From contig NZ_CP125377.1 of NCBI RefSeq assembly GCF_034008315.1, positions 4,152,501 to 4,216,500 on the forward strand: DNA of 64,000 bases. The letters are read 5' to 3'. The position numbers were made by a program, and so were the translations under genes. This document shows positions 32,121 to 41,946 of the stretch, one piece after another. The notes under the pieces are model-generated. The model searched no databases. It had not been told where the DNA came from and worked only from the letters and a program-made list of their open reading frames with translations. Origin of the DNA: Pseudomonas sp. P8_241. GTDB taxonomy: Bacteria > Pseudomonadota > Gammaproteobacteria > Pseudomonadales > Pseudomonadaceae. Each line of letters starts with the position of its first letter. The first letter of the stretch is position 1.

Positions 32121-33803
32121 ATGGGCGACAAAGACGATCTGCGCAAGTATTCCTCCCAGGTCATCGACGGCATCGAAGCCGCCCCCGCACGCGCCATGCT
32201 CCGCGCCGTAGGCTTCACCGATGAAGACTTCAAGAAGCCGCAGATCGGCATTGCCTCGACCTGGGCGATGGTCACGCCCTGCAACATGCACATCGACAAA
32301 CTGGTGATCGAAGCGGAAAAAGGCGCGAATGCGGCGGGTGCCAAAGGCGTGATTTTCAACACCATCACCATTTCCGACGGCATCGCCAATGGCACTGAAG
32401 GCATGAAGTATTCGCTAGTGTCCCGCGAGGTGATTGCCGACTCCATCGAAGTGGTGGTCGGCTGCGAAGGCTTCGATGGTCTGGTCACCGTCGGCGGTTG
32501 CGACAAGAACATGCCGGGCTGCCTGATTGGCATGGCGCGGTTGAACCGTCCTTCGATCTTTGTGTACGGCGGCACCATTCGACCGGGCGCCGGCCACACC
32601 GACATCATTTCCGTGTTCGAAGCCGTGGGCCAGCATGCCCGCGGTGACATCAGCGAGATTCAGGTCAAGCAGATCGAGGAAGTGGCAATCCCCGGTCCCG
32701 GTTCCTGCGGCGGCATGTACACCGCCAACACCATGGCCTCGGCCATCGAGGCGCTGGGCATGAGCCTGCCCGGTTCCAGCTCCCAGGAGGCCATTGGCGG
32801 CGACAAGGCCTCGGACAGTTTCCGCGCCGGCCAGCAGGTCATGGAGCTGCTCAAGCTGGACCTCAAACCCCGCGACATCATGACCCGCAAGGCCTTTGAA
32901 AACGCCATCCGCGTGGTCATCGCCCTCGCCGGCTCAACCAACGCCGTGCTGCACCTTTTGGCCATGGCCAATGCGGTGGACGTAGAGCTGACCCTGGATG
33001 ACTTCACCGAGCTAGGCAAGATTTCCCCGGTGGTTGCCGACCTGCGTCCCAGCGGCAAATACATGATGAGCGAACTGGTCGCCATCGGCGGCATTGAACC
33101 GTTGATGAAGCGCATGCTGGCCGCCGGGATGCTGCATGGCGATGCGTTGACCGTCACTGGCAAGACCCTCGCTGAAAACCTCGAACACGTGGCCGACTAC
33201 CCCGAAGGCCAGGACGTGATCCTGCCCTTCGACCGGCCGATCAAAAAGGATTCGCACTTGGTGGTGCTGCACGGCAACCTCTCGCCCACCGGCGCCGTGG
33301 CCAAGATCACCGGCAAGGAAGGCCTGCGCTTCGAAGGCACGGCCCGGGTCTATCACGGCGAAGAAGGCGCTCTTGCCGGCATTCTCAACGGTGAAGTGCA
33401 GCCCGGCGAAGTCATCGTGATTCGCTACGAAGGACCCAAGGGCGGACCGGGCATGCGCGAAATGTTGTCGCCGACGTCGGCAGTCATGGGCAAGGGTCTG
33501 GGCAAGGAAGTCGCGTTGATTACCGACGGGCGTTTTTCCGGCGGTTCACACGGGTTCGTGGTTGGCCATATCACGCCGGAGGCCTTTGAAGGCGGGCCGA
33601 TTGCGCTGGTGAAAAATGGCGACAGGATCACCATTGATGCCGAAACCCGGCAGATCACGGTCGACGTGTCCGACACCGAGCTGGCCGAGCGCAAATCGCG
33701 CTGGGTGCGGCCGGAGTCGAAGTACAAGCGCGGGGTGTTGGCCAAGTACGCGAAGACTGTTTCCAGCGCTTCAGAGGGAGCGGTAACGGATAAGTATCTT
33801 TAG
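32121..33803 (+). CDS. ilvD: Dihydroxy-acid dehydratase
   Basis: A 560-residue IlvD/Edd family enzyme of the short class. Iron-sulfur cluster cysteines are in TPCNMH, VGGCDKNMPGC and PGSCGGMYTANTMA. The C-terminal region has GPKGGPGMREMLSPTSAVMGKGLG and DGRFSGGSHGFVVGHITPEA, both diagnostic. It converts 2,3-dihydroxy-isovalerate and 2,3-dihydroxy-3-methylvalerate into the keto acids leading to valine and isoleucine. The length (560, not ~615) and the GTEGMKYSLVSREVIADS segment place it with the second Pseudomonas paralogue group, some members of which act on sugar acids, so a sugar acid dehydratase role cannot be excluded. Confidence 0.9.
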   Translation: MGDKDDLRKYSSQVIDGIEAAPARAMLRAVGFTDEDFKKPQIGIASTWAMVTPCNMHIDKLVIEAEKGANAAGAKGVIFNTITISDGIANGTEGMKYSLVSREVIADSIEVVVGCEGFDGLVTVGGCDKNMPGCLIGMARLNRPSIFVYGGTIRPGAGHTDIISVFEAVGQHARGDISEIQVKQIEEVAIPGPGSCGGMYTANTMASAIEALGMSLPGSSSQEAIGGDKASDSFRAGQQVMELLKLDLKPRDIMTRKAFENAIRVVIALAGSTNAVLHLLAMANAVDVELTLDDFTELGKISPVVADLRPSGKYMMSELVAIGGIEPLMKRMLAAGMLHGDALTVTGKTLAENLEHVADYPEGQDVILPFDRPIKKDSHLVVLHGNLSPTGAVAKITGKEGLRFEGTARVYHGEEGALAGILNGEVQPGEVIVIRYEGPKGGPGMREMLSPTSAVMGKGLGKEVALITDGRFSGGSHGFVVGHITPEAFEGGPIALVKNGDRITIDAETRQITVDVSDTELAERKSRWVRPESKYKRGVLAKYAKTVSSASEGAVTDKYL

Positions 33804-33806
33804 ACC

Positions 33807-33896
33807 TGTAGGAGCCGGCTTGCTGGCGATTCAGGCGACACGGTGTACCTGATGCACCACATCGCCTTCAGGAGCCAGCAAGCCGGCTCCTGAAGG
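33807..33896. repeat. REP doublet after ilvD
   Basis: TGTAGGAGCCGGCTTGCTGG and its inverted partner CCAGCAAGCCGGCTCCTGAA are about 45 bases apart, starting 4 bases after the ilvD stop and ending just before the chemoreceptor stop. Confidence 0.8.
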
Positions 33897-33902
33897 ATCG
33901 CC

Positions 33903-35516
33903 TCACAACCTGAACCGATCCACCGACTGCGACAACTGACCCGCCAGGCTCGACAATTCGTCGGTGGTCGAGGCCGTCTGCCCGATCACTTTGCTGTTGC
34001 CCTCGGACATCCCGGCAATCATTTCCACCTGATGGGCAATTTCATTGCTGGCCAGGCTTTGCTCGCCGATGGTGCGGCTGATGTCGTTGACCAGTTGCGT
34101 GGTGTTGAGCGTCGCTTCGAGAATTTCACGAATCGCACGCTCGACATCGGCAGTCACCGCCATGCCCTTGTCGACCTGCGCCACGCCCTCCTCCATGCTG
34201 ATCACCGCTTCACGGGTGCTTTGCTGGATGCGTGCGACCATGCTGGCGATTTCCTGGGTCGAGGCGCTGGTGCGCCCGGCCAGGCTGCGGACTTCGTCGG
34301 CCACCACGGCAAAACCACGACCCTGCTCGCCGGCGCGGGCTGCCTCGATGGCGGCGTTCAGCGCCAACAGGTTGGTCTGGTCGGCGATGCCCTTGATCAC
34401 TTGAATAATGTTGAAAATCCCCTCGGACTCCTTGTCCAGCGTGCGAATCACCTGCGCCGAATGCTGAGCCGAGCGTGCGATGCCATCCATGTCGTTGACC
34501 ACTTGATGGATCACCCGCCCGCCATCCTTGGCCAACGCTTCGGCCTGATTGGCCATGTCCAGCGCCCGTCCGGCATGCCGGGTGATTTCCTCGATGCTCG
34601 CGGTCATTTCGCTGGCGGCCGCCGCCATGGTGCTGGCCGCAGCGCTTTGCTGCTGGCTGCTGCCGGCAACTGCGTGGCAACCGTTGCTCAATTGCTTGCT
34701 CATGCCGCTCACGCCGTGGGCATTGCCGCGTACCACTTCGATCATGCCGCGCAAATCGCGCTGCATGATCGCCAGGCTGCGGATCAGCGCACTGGCCTCG
34801 TCATGCCGGGCAGGCTCGACAATAGGTTCGCTGAGGTTGCCGTGGGCGATGCTGTCGGCGATGCGACTGGCCGTCTGCAACGGCCCCATGATGCTCAGGA
34901 TCGCCGAGCGGCCAAGGGCGAGCAGCAGCAACAGGCTGACGACCAGCACGCCACCGAGGGCAAGATTGGCGTTGCTGATGGCGTGCGCCGTGCCCTGACT
35001 GGTCTGCTGGGTGTTGCTTTCGATCAGCTCGCTGAGCGCCGCCATCTGGTCTTCCAGTTGGCTGAACGCCGTGTTGAACGTGCCCAATTGCTGTTGCGCG
35101 GCCTCGGGGTTTTCCAGCGCCAGACCGACGATGCGCTCGGCAGCGCCAATATAAGTGTCGAGGCTTGGCTTGATTTTGTTCAAAGCCGTCTTGAGGGTGT
35201 CGTTGACCGGCAGTTTGAGGTTATCGCCCAGCACTTCACGAAAATGTGTGGTGTGTTGTTCGATGGAACTGCGCACCTCGGCCTTGCTGCTGGTGCTCTT
35301 GCCCAACCCCACCAGCATCGCCGACAGCACGTCGGCGCGCAGGGCGTCGTGCATCATGTCGGCTTCGAGGTGATTGCGCAGTGCCGTCATGCTGACGTTG
35401 TTGTCGTTCACGGCCTCGGCCATGCGCATGTTTCCCAGGTAACTGACCAGGCTCATGACCAGGGCGGCGAGCAGACCGGTGCCGATCAGCAAGCATAAAC
35501 GTAGTTTTATGGACAC
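33903..35516 (-). CDS. Methyl-accepting chemotaxis protein
   Basis: A 537-residue chemoreceptor. After a short cytoplasmic start ([22 protein letters not shown], first transmembrane helix) comes a four-helix-bundle ligand domain (residues ~30-190), a second helix ([21 protein letters not shown]), a HAMP domain ([21 protein letters not shown]) and the long signalling hairpin with its strictly conserved tip ([32 protein letters not shown]). The GTG at 35516 was chosen because GAGGAA lies upstream; the frame opens 300 bases earlier without a binding site. The ligand is unknown. There is no C-terminal CheR-docking pentapeptide. Confidence 0.93.
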   Translation of the reverse strand: MSIKLRLCLLIGTGLLAALVMSLVSYLGNMRMAEAVNDNNVSMTALRNHLEADMMHDALRADVLSAMLVGLGKSTSSKAEVRSSIEQHTTHFREVLGDNLKLPVNDTLKTALNKIKPSLDTYIGAAERIVGLALENPEAAQQQLGTFNTAFSQLEDQMAALSELIESNTQQTSQGTAHAISNANLALGGVLVVSLLLLLALGRSAILSIMGPLQTASRIADSIAHGNLSEPIVEPARHDEASALIRSLAIMQRDLRGMIEVVRGNAHGVSGMSKQLSNGCHAVAGSSQQQSAAASTMAAAASEMTASIEEITRHAGRALDMANQAEALAKDGGRVIHQVVNDMDGIARSAQHSAQVIRTLDKESEGIFNIIQVIKGIADQTNLLALNAAIEAARAGEQGRGFAVVADEVRSLAGRTSASTQEIASMVARIQQSTREAVISMEEGVAQVDKGMAVTADVERAIREILEATLNTTQLVNDISRTIGEQSLASNEIAHQVEMIAGMSEGNSKVIGQTASTTDELSSLAGQLSQSVDRFRL

Positions 35517-35620
35517 TCTGTGGTTCCTCTCTGGCACGGTTGTCGGCTGGGCGTCGCCCACCACGAATGACACTGCTGAAGAGGGTATCGACTGGCTTGA
35601 GCGGTAATTGAAGCCTATTG

Positions 35621-36289
35621 CTACAGATTGTCGTTTTTGCGACATGCGGTCGGTAGCGGCGTCGTTTGCGTCGTGCCGCGCAGGGAAACCAACAGCAAGC
35701 TGACAAGCGCACCGGCCACGGCGATGGCCATGTCCTTCTGCGAATCCCAAGGGTCGTTTTGCGCACCGACGAACGCTTTCGAAGTGTCGTCGCCGAGGAA
35801 GGCGCCGCCGACCCACTCCACCAGTTCGTAGAGAGCCGAGGTCGACAGCATGATGTTCAGTGCAATGAAAAACAGCCAGAAACCCCGCAACGGCGTCAGG
35901 CGCATCAGCACTTCCCGAACCGGATACACCAACAACAGTCCGTAGCTCAGATGCACCAGGCGGTCATAGTGATTGCGATGAACGCCGAAGGATTTTTCCA
36001 GACTGAACCCGAACATCCCCGAACTCCACTGATCGTACGGCACCAGGGAATAGGTGTAATGCGCCCCAAGCTCATGCACGCACAAAAACACAAACACCAG
36101 AGTGATGGACACCGCAGACAATCTGAACCGGCCAGAGAACGCGATCAACGTGCCCACCAACAACAGCACCAGCACGTTTTCCAACGCCCAATCCACCCGG
36201 CTGCGGGGTGAAAAGCCCGATGCCAAAACGATCAGCAGGAAAACCGTCAACAAGGCCAGCTCATACCGCGAATGTCGGTTGGACTGCAT
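35621..36289 (-). CDS. DUF2238 (YjdF-like) inner-membrane protein
   Basis: A 222-residue protein with five or six predicted transmembrane segments and the conserved polar positions of DUF2238: [80 protein letters not shown]. The conserved His/Asp/Glu residues lie at membrane boundaries and may bind metal. Function is unknown. It stands alone between the chemoreceptor and a REP doublet. Confidence 0.85.
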   Translation of the reverse strand: MQSNRHSRYELALLTVFLLIVLASGFSPRSRVDWALENVLVLLLVGTLIAFSGRFRLSAVSITLVFVFLCVHELGAHYTYSLVPYDQWSSGMFGFSLEKSFGVHRNHYDRLVHLSYGLLLVYPVREVLMRLTPLRGFWLFFIALNIMLSTSALYELVEWVGGAFLGDDTSKAFVGAQNDPWDSQKDMAIAVAGALVSLLLVSLRGTTQTTPLPTACRKNDNL

Positions 36290-36369
36290 GGCTTGCGTTC
36301 CTCGATGTATGGGTAAAGCCCTTCTACTTCGAGAAAGCTGCGCGTTGCAAAGTTCGCTTTTTTCTTACC

Positions 36370-36460
36370 CGTAGGAGCAAGCTTGCTCGCGATCGCGACA
36401 GGCAAGCCGACATTGCTGATGATGAATGAACGCTTTCGCGAGCAAGCTTGCTCCTACAGG
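36370..36460. repeat. REP doublet before the polyamine operon end
   Basis: GTAGGAGCAAGCTTGCTCGC and its inverted copy GCGAGCAAGCTTGCTCCTAC are near-perfect mirror images separated by about 50 bases. Confidence 0.85.
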
Positions 36461-36474
36461 TACGCGTTCCGCCA

Positions 36475-37563
36475 TCAGGTATTGGTCTTGAGCTTCGTCC
36501 ACAACCGCGTACTGAGCCGCGCAATCGCCGCGGGCAAGTCCTCGACGGTGAACAACTTGTCCATGACACTCTTGGGCGGGTAAATCGCCAGATCCTGCTT
36601 CACGGCGGGGTCGACAAAGGCATCCGCCGCGCTGTTCGGGTTGGCGTAATGGATGCTGTTGCTGATATTGGCAATCACCTTCGGCTCCAGCAGGTAGTTC
36701 ATGTAGGCGTAGCCGTTCTTCTCATGGGGTGCGTTCCTGGGCATGACCACCATATCGAGCCACAGCGTGGAGCCTTCATCCGGAATCGAGTAGGCAATCT
36801 CGATGCCGTTTTTGGCTTCCCTGGCGCTGGCGGCGGCTTGCACGATGTCGCCATTGAAACCGATCACTGCACAGACGTTGCCGTTGGCCAGGTCGCTGAT
36901 GTATTTGGAGGCATGGAAGTACTGCACGTAGGGCCGGATTTTCAGCAGTGCCTGCTCGGCTTTCCTGTAGTCGGCCGGCTCGTGGCTGTGCGGCGGCAGA
37001 CCCAGGTAGTTGAGAGTGATCGGCAGGATCTGCGTCGGGTTGTCGATGATCGCCACCCCACACTCACTGAGCTTCTTGATGTTGTTTTCGTCGAAGAACA
37101 GGTTCCAGGAATGAGTAACGTCGGTGTTGCCGAAGATCGCCTTGATCTTCTCGACGTTGTAACCGATGCCCGCCGTGCCCCACATGTAGGGGTAGCCGTA
37201 CAGGTTACCGGGGTCGTTGACTTCAAGTTTTTTCAGCAGCACCGGGTCGAGGTTTTTCCAGTTGGGCAGTTGGCTCCTGTCGAGTTTCTGGATGGCCCCG
37301 GCCTTGATCAGGCGCGACAAAAAGTGGTTCGACGGACTGACCACGTCATAACCGGTATTGCCCGTCATCAATTTCGACTCCAGCACCTCATTGCTGTCGT
37401 GGATGTCGTACGTGGCCTTGATCCCGGTTTGCCGGGTGAAGTTGGCCAGGGTGTCGTCGGCGATGTAACCGTTCCAGTTGGAAATGTTCACGGTTTCATC
37501 GGCAAAAGCGGCAGCGGAAAACGCAGAGACCAGGGCCACCAGAGAAAGGGTATTGACGCGCAT
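36475..37563 (-). CDS. Polyamine ABC transporter substrate-binding protein (PotF/SpuD-like)
   Basis: A 362-residue periplasmic protein with a signal peptide (LVALVSAFSAAAFA) and the PotD/PotF pattern: NISNWNGYIADDTLANFTRQTGIKATYDIHDSNEVLESKLMTGNTGYDVVSPS, the W and D/E polyamine contacts, and WLDMVVMPRNAPHEKNGYAYMNYLLEP. It would bind putrescine or spermidine. No permease or ATPase gene lies nearby in the window, so it must work with a system encoded elsewhere, or act as a sensor. It follows the amine oxidase gene by 53 bases. Confidence 0.88.
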   Translation of the reverse strand: MRVNTLSLVALVSAFSAAAFADETVNISNWNGYIADDTLANFTRQTGIKATYDIHDSNEVLESKLMTGNTGYDVVSPSNHFLSRLIKAGAIQKLDRSQLPNWKNLDPVLLKKLEVNDPGNLYGYPYMWGTAGIGYNVEKIKAIFGNTDVTHSWNLFFDENNIKKLSECGVAIIDNPTQILPITLNYLGLPPHSHEPADYRKAEQALLKIRPYVQYFHASKYISDLANGNVCAVIGFNGDIVQAAASAREAKNGIEIAYSIPDEGSTLWLDMVVMPRNAPHEKNGYAYMNYLLEPKVIANISNSIHYANPNSAADAFVDPAVKQDLAIYPPKSVMDKLFTVEDLPAAIARLSTRLWTKLKTNT

Positions 37564-37616
37564 GTTGAATCACCTTCGATGTACGGAGTGTTGTTCTTGT
37601 TGTGTGGTTCGATTCT

Positions 37617-38918
37617 TTAGATTTCGGTTCTGGCCCTGACCGCTTCCACGCGCATCCGTAGCATGGCACCGATGTCGAGCAAGGGTTTGGGTGGCAACCA
37701 GCCGGGTTGGGCTCGCTGCATGACTGATCGCATCAGTGTTGAGTCGCCCCCCGAAGCCAGTTCCGCGAGCAACCGCCCCCATAACGTGCCGCGCGCAACG
37801 CCCGAGCCGTTGCACCCTGCCACGGCAAACACGCCCTCCTCGACCCTGGCGAAATAAGGTTGCCCCGAGCGTGACGCGCTGAGGTGCCCGGTCCAGGTGT
37901 GTTCGATATCCTGCTCGCCGAAGAACGGAAAACGCCGCTGCAAACCCAGCACGTGGTGCTGACGACGTAGCGACAATTGGTCCAGGGACAAATCCTGCGC
38001 ACGATACTCCGCGGTGTTGCGGATCATCACCCGACGATCCGGCGTCAGACGCACCGTCGCCCCCAGTGGCCGGGTGGACAGCACACCCCAGGGCGCTGCC
38101 GCGCCGATGGCTTGAAACTCGGCATCGCTGAGCGGCCGTGTCAGACTGGCACTGAGCTCCATCGGGAACGTTGCGCTGTCGTCGATACCCGTCCGCGGGA
38201 TAAAGGCATTCAGGCACACCAACACCTGTTTGGCCTCGACACATGCGCCGCGGCTGCGGGCGCGAATACGGCCGTTACCCAAGCGTTCAAGACCGCTGAT
38301 GTCGGTGTTTTCAAAAACCGTCACCTTCTGCGGCAAGGCATCGAGCAAACCCTTCACATACTTCGCCGGTTGCAGCAACGCATTGCCGTTGCCGCACCAG
38401 ATCGCGGCCTTGTAGTGCTGTGTGCCGAGTTTTTCACTCAACTGTTCGCCTTGTAGAAACTGCGCAGAAGCACCCACCGCACGCAGGGTTTTCAGCTTGC
38501 TCTCGACGTCGGTCAACTTGCGCGGATCGCTGACGGCGAAGAAATAACCTGACTCCTGGAAGTCGCATTCGATGCCATGTCGGGCAATCTGCTTGCGGAC
38601 TTCGTCGGCGGCGGCTCGCCCGATCGATGTGTCCACTTCATAGCCGGCGAACCCGTCGCTGCCCAGCAACTCACTCGCGGCGGGATGTTCATGAGCCACG
38701 ACAAATCCGGAGTTGCGCGCCGATGCGCCTTGGGCGGCACGCTGCCGGTCGACCACGACGATGCTGGCCTGCGGGTGCATCTGGGTAAGGGCGTGCGCAG
38801 CGCTCAGCCCCGTGATCCCGCCGCCGATGATCAGCCAATCGGCCAGTTGCGTTCCCTTGAGCGAATCTCGCTGGGGCGAACACCCGGCTTGCGCGATCCA
38901 GCCACAACTATTTTCCAT
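37617..38918 (-). CDS. FAD-dependent amine oxidase of the PuuB/DadA-like group
   Basis: A 433-residue DAO-family flavoprotein. FAD-binding motif ADWLIIGGGITGLSAAHALTQ with VVDRQRAAQGASARNSGFVVAHEHP; the C-terminus has HTWTGHLSASRSGQPYFARVEEGVFAVAGCNGSGVARGTLWGRLLAE, typical of PuuB-like gamma-glutamylputrescine oxidases and related amine oxidases. With the downstream polyamine-binding protein it suggests putrescine or spermidine breakdown. A divergent LysR-type regulator gene begins 156 bases away. Confidence 0.85.
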   Translation of the reverse strand: MENSCGWIAQAGCSPQRDSLKGTQLADWLIIGGGITGLSAAHALTQMHPQASIVVVDRQRAAQGASARNSGFVVAHEHPAASELLGSDGFAGYEVDTSIGRAAADEVRKQIARHGIECDFQESGYFFAVSDPRKLTDVESKLKTLRAVGASAQFLQGEQLSEKLGTQHYKAAIWCGNGNALLQPAKYVKGLLDALPQKVTVFENTDISGLERLGNGRIRARSRGACVEAKQVLVCLNAFIPRTGIDDSATFPMELSASLTRPLSDAEFQAIGAAAPWGVLSTRPLGATVRLTPDRRVMIRNTAEYRAQDLSLDQLSLRRQHHVLGLQRRFPFFGEQDIEHTWTGHLSASRSGQPYFARVEEGVFAVAGCNGSGVARGTLWGRLLAELASGGDSTLMRSVMQRAQPGWLPPKPLLDIGAMLRMRVEAVRARTEI

Positions 38919-39074
38919 GCATCACCTCTTGTTCTTGTCCGGCCTGCCGAACCAACCCGACCTCATGCACGTTTCGCATGAATGATTGGCGATGGCGGTT
39001 TCGATGACTAGAATCTAAAGGCTCTTAACACCCACGACCAACGCTATTAAATCATCGAGGCATTCTTAAAACGC

Positions 39075-40001
39075 ATGGATAAAATTCGCCACGTGCCATC
39101 GATGCAGGGCTTGCAGGCTTTGGTCGAAGTCGCCGAATGCGGCACCTTCACCCTGGCGGCGCGCAAGCTCTGTCTGACCCAAAGTGCGGTGAGCCGGCAG
39201 ATCCAGCAGTTGGAAAGCCACTTCGGCGTGGCGTTGTTCGTCAGGAGCAGTCGCAGCATTCAACTGACGGCCGAAGGTGAGCAGGTGCTGGCCAGCGCTC
39301 GCGCCATCCTCGAGCAATTAAGAGCGCTCGAAGATCGCCTCGCACCGCAAAAGCGTCCGTTCCGCATCCGCATGCACGTGTCGCTGGCGGTGCGTTGGTT
39401 GCTGCCCAAACTGAGTGACTTTTACCGCCATCATCCCGACGTTTCACTGGCGATTGAAACCGTGGCCACGGAGATCGTAGAGCCGGCCAGCGACAGCGAT
39501 GCGTACATCCTGTATCTGCCCGAACCAACGGCTGCGGCGCAATGCCTGACCCTGTTCGAGGAAGCGCTGGTGCCGGTCTGCGCGCCCGGTCTGGGCAGCC
39601 CGACACAGCCATTGACGTCGCTGGAAGATCTCTCGGGTTTCGCCCTGCTGCACCGTTCCGCCGACCAGCATGACTGGCAGGACTGGTTGTCGGCCAACGG
39701 CGGCAAGTCGCTGAAGGACTACCGGCACATCCCGTTCAACCTCGACGAACTGGCCCTCGATGCCGCTGCACGAGGCCTGGGTGTGGCGATGACCGACATG
39801 ACCCTGGCCGGCGAATCGATTGAGCGCGGTGTGCTGGTCGTGCCCTTTGGTGAACCGTTGAAGACCCGGGGCATTTACTCGCTGTGTCTGCAACCTTCGG
39901 CTGCGGCCCATCCGGCGTGCGCATCGGTGATGCAGTGGTTTACCGCACAAACCTGTGGGAGCGAGCCTGTTCGCGAAGACGATGTGACATCAAACAGCTG
40001 A
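39075..40001 (+). CDS. LysR-family regulator (GcvA-like)
   Basis: A 308-residue LTTR with the N-terminal winged helix (PSMQGLQALVEVAECGTFTLAARKLCLTQSAVSRQIQQLESHFGVALFVRS) and a GcvA-type effector domain (SLAVRWLLPKLSDFYRHHPDVSLAIET). It lies divergent from the amine oxidase gene and probably controls it. The C-terminal residues after WFTAQT come from a REP-derived sequence (TCGSEPVREDDVTSNS), so the original stop has been replaced by read-through into the repeat. Confidence 0.88.
   Translation: MDKIRHVPSMQGLQALVEVAECGTFTLAARKLCLTQSAVSRQIQQLESHFGVALFVRSSRSIQLTAEGEQVLASARAILEQLRALEDRLAPQKRPFRIRMHVSLAVRWLLPKLSDFYRHHPDVSLAIETVATEIVEPASDSDAYILYLPEPTAAAQCLTLFEEALVPVCAPGLGSPTQPLTSLEDLSGFALLHRSADQHDWQDWLSANGGKSLKDYRHIPFNLDELALDAAARGLGVAMTDMTLAGESIERGVLVVPFGEPLKTRGIYSLCLQPSAAAHPACASVMQWFTAQTCGSEPVREDDVTSNS
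39952..39978 (+). repeat. Single REP half inside the LysR 3' end
   Basis: CCTGTGGGAGCGAGCCTGTT followed by CGCGAAG is a REP sequence that lies within the last codons of the LysR gene. Confidence 0.7.
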
Positions 40002-40040
40002 GTGGACTGACCCAACGCTATCGTCGGAACGCCGCCCGGA

Positions 40041-41549
40041 TCAATCATCCTCATGCAACTTGATCCCCCGCGCATGCAGCACAGGCGGCACCACCAGCAC
40101 CAGCAGAGTCAGCGCCAGGAAAAACGCCGAGATCGGTTGCGTCAGAAAAATCGTCCAGTCGCCCTCGCTGATCGACAACGCGTTGCGCAGTTGCTTCTCG
40201 GCCATCGGCCCAAGCAGCATGCCGACGATCACCGGCGCCACCGGGAAGTCGAAACGGCGCATCAGCACCCCGCCCCAACCAATCGCCAGCATCAGCACCA
40301 AATCGAAGGAAGAGTGGCGCATGCCGTACACGCCAATGGTCGCGAACACCAGAATGCCCGCGTTCAAATACGGCCGGGGGATCTGCAGCAACTTGACCCA
40401 CAGCCCCACCAGGGGCAGGTTCAACACCAGCAGAATAACGTTGCCGATGTACAGCGACGCCACCAGGGTCCAGACCAGTTCGGCAGACGTTTCAAACAGC
40501 ATCGGCCCCGGTTGCAGGTTGTAGTTCTGGAACGCGGCCAACAGGATCGCCGCCGTGGCGGAGGTCGGAATCCCGAGGGTCAACAACGGCACCAACGATC
40601 CCGTCGCGCTTGCGTTATTGGCCGCTTCCGGGCCGGCGACGCCTTCGATGGCGCCCTCGCCCTTGTTGGCGGAAAACTCCTTGGGATACTTGCTGAGTTT
40701 GCGTTCGGTGGAATAGGACAGAAAGGTCGGAATCTCCGCACCACCGGCCGGTATCGAGCCAAACGGAAAACCGATCAGCGTGCCTCGCAGCCAGGCTGGC
40801 ACCGAGCGCTTCCAGTCGGCACGGGTCATCCATAACGACGTCAGGCGGTGCCGCCCTTCACGCTGTTCTGTTTGATACAGCAAGCTGTACAACGCCTCGC
40901 CAACGGCAAACAACCCCACTGCCACCAGCACCACTTCGATGCCGTCGACCAGTTCGGGAACGCCAAGGGTGTAGCGGGCGATCCCCGAAGTCGCGTCCAA
41001 CCCGATCAGGCCGATGGTCAAACCGATACCCAACGAGGCAAAGCCACGCAGCATGGAGGCGCCGAGCACCGCCGACACCGTGGTGAACGACAACACCAGA
41101 ATCGCGAAATACTCGGTCGGGCCAAAGTTCAGCGCCAGCCTGGCCACCACCGGCGCGAACAGGGTCAGTAAAACCGTCGCGATGGTGCCGGCCACAAAAG
41201 AACCAATCGCCGCCGTGGCCAACGCGGGGCCGGCGCGCCCGTTGCGGGCCATCAGGTTGCCTTCCAGTGCCGTGACCATGGATGAAGACTCACCAGGTGT
41301 GTTGAGCAAAATAGAGGTGGTTGAGCCGCCGAACTGTGCGCCGTAATAAATCCCCGCGAACATGATCAACGCACCGGTTGGATCGACCTTGGCGGTAATC
41401 GGCAGTAGCAAGGCCACCGTCAAGGCCGGTCCGATGCCGGGTAATACACCAATGGCAGTACCAAGCAAACAGCCGATAAAACCCCATAACAAATTGATCG
41501 GCGTCAGTGCCGAGGCAAAACCCATCGCCAGGCTAGCGAGAATGTCCAC
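40041..41549 (-). CDS. tctA: Tripartite tricarboxylate transporter large permease TctA
   Basis: A 502-residue, roughly twelve-span membrane protein of the TctA family: [86 protein letters not shown], and [25 protein letters not shown] are diagnostic. GTG start with GGAGG upstream. TctA needs TctB and TctC; the only ones in the window are at 54101-55553, 12.5 kb away on the same strand, whereas the family is normally encoded as contiguous tctCBA. A transposase remnant lies 216 bases upstream. Confidence 0.93.
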   Translation of the reverse strand: MDILASLAMGFASALTPINLLWGFIGCLLGTAIGVLPGIGPALTVALLLPITAKVDPTGALIMFAGIYYGAQFGGSTTSILLNTPGESSSMVTALEGNLMARNGRAGPALATAAIGSFVAGTIATVLLTLFAPVVARLALNFGPTEYFAILVLSFTTVSAVLGASMLRGFASLGIGLTIGLIGLDATSGIARYTLGVPELVDGIEVVLVAVGLFAVGEALYSLLYQTEQREGRHRLTSLWMTRADWKRSVPAWLRGTLIGFPFGSIPAGGAEIPTFLSYSTERKLSKYPKEFSANKGEGAIEGVAGPEAANNASATGSLVPLLTLGIPTSATAAILLAAFQNYNLQPGPMLFETSAELVWTLVASLYIGNVILLVLNLPLVGLWVKLLQIPRPYLNAGILVFATIGVYGMRHSSFDLVLMLAIGWGGVLMRRFDFPVAPVIVGMLLGPMAEKQLRNALSISEGDWTIFLTQPISAFFLALTLLVLVVPPVLHARGIKLHEDD

Positions 41550-41764
41550 CGTGTTACCTCCTTTGGCCCGAGTCAGATCCAGTCATCGAATGCACCAATG
41601 GAGATGGAACGGCTCGATCGACGCAATGAAGTGAACATGAGCGTCTCGCGAAACTGTTTTTTGGGTGCCGATTGCACTTAGATTAGGACACTCATCCTGT
41701 TTTCGTTTTCGCCAAAGCGACAAACGCTGTTCTGTCGGTCACCGCTTGCGTTGTTTTCAGGCGC
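41550..41764. other. Region between tctA and the transposase remnant
   Basis: No gene seen; bases 41555-41565 hold the tctA ribosome binding site. The rest is unassigned and may be junction debris of the insertion. Confidence 0.35.
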
Positions 41765-41911
41765 CTACGAATCCGTTGGCGGTCTGCTTTGAGAAGGAAA
41801 TTTCGCCAGCCGTCGCAGGTTCTGCTCTGCGGCGGCTAGCGTGTACGCATCGGTCGCGTCACGTGTGCCACGTCGACGCAAACGAGCCCGTTTCAGGACG
41901 CGCTTGATGCG
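41765..41911 (-). pseudogene. C-terminal remnant of a transposase
   Basis: About 48 residues, RIKRVLKRARLRRRGTRDATDAYTLAAAEQNLRRLAKF.. , resemble the extreme C-terminus of IS1182/IS5-type DDE transposases, where a basic R-x-R-RG stretch is followed by ..AAAxNLRRLA. There is no catalytic core, no left part and no inverted repeat visible nearby. It lies between tctA and the amidohydrolase gene, at one edge of the block that separates tctA from tctCB. Family assignment is by eye only. Confidence 0.5.
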
Positions 41912-41946
41912 AGAGCCCTGACATGGCTGATGGCTAGCGATTGAAC

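Noticed and set aside
31928..32650. 240-codon minus-strand ORF
   Set aside because: Mostly antisense to ilvD; composition is that of a shadow frame in GC-rich DNA.
34032..35498. 488-codon plus-strand ORF opposite the chemoreceptor
   Set aside because: Antisense shadow; the minus strand carries the invariant chemoreceptor signalling tip.
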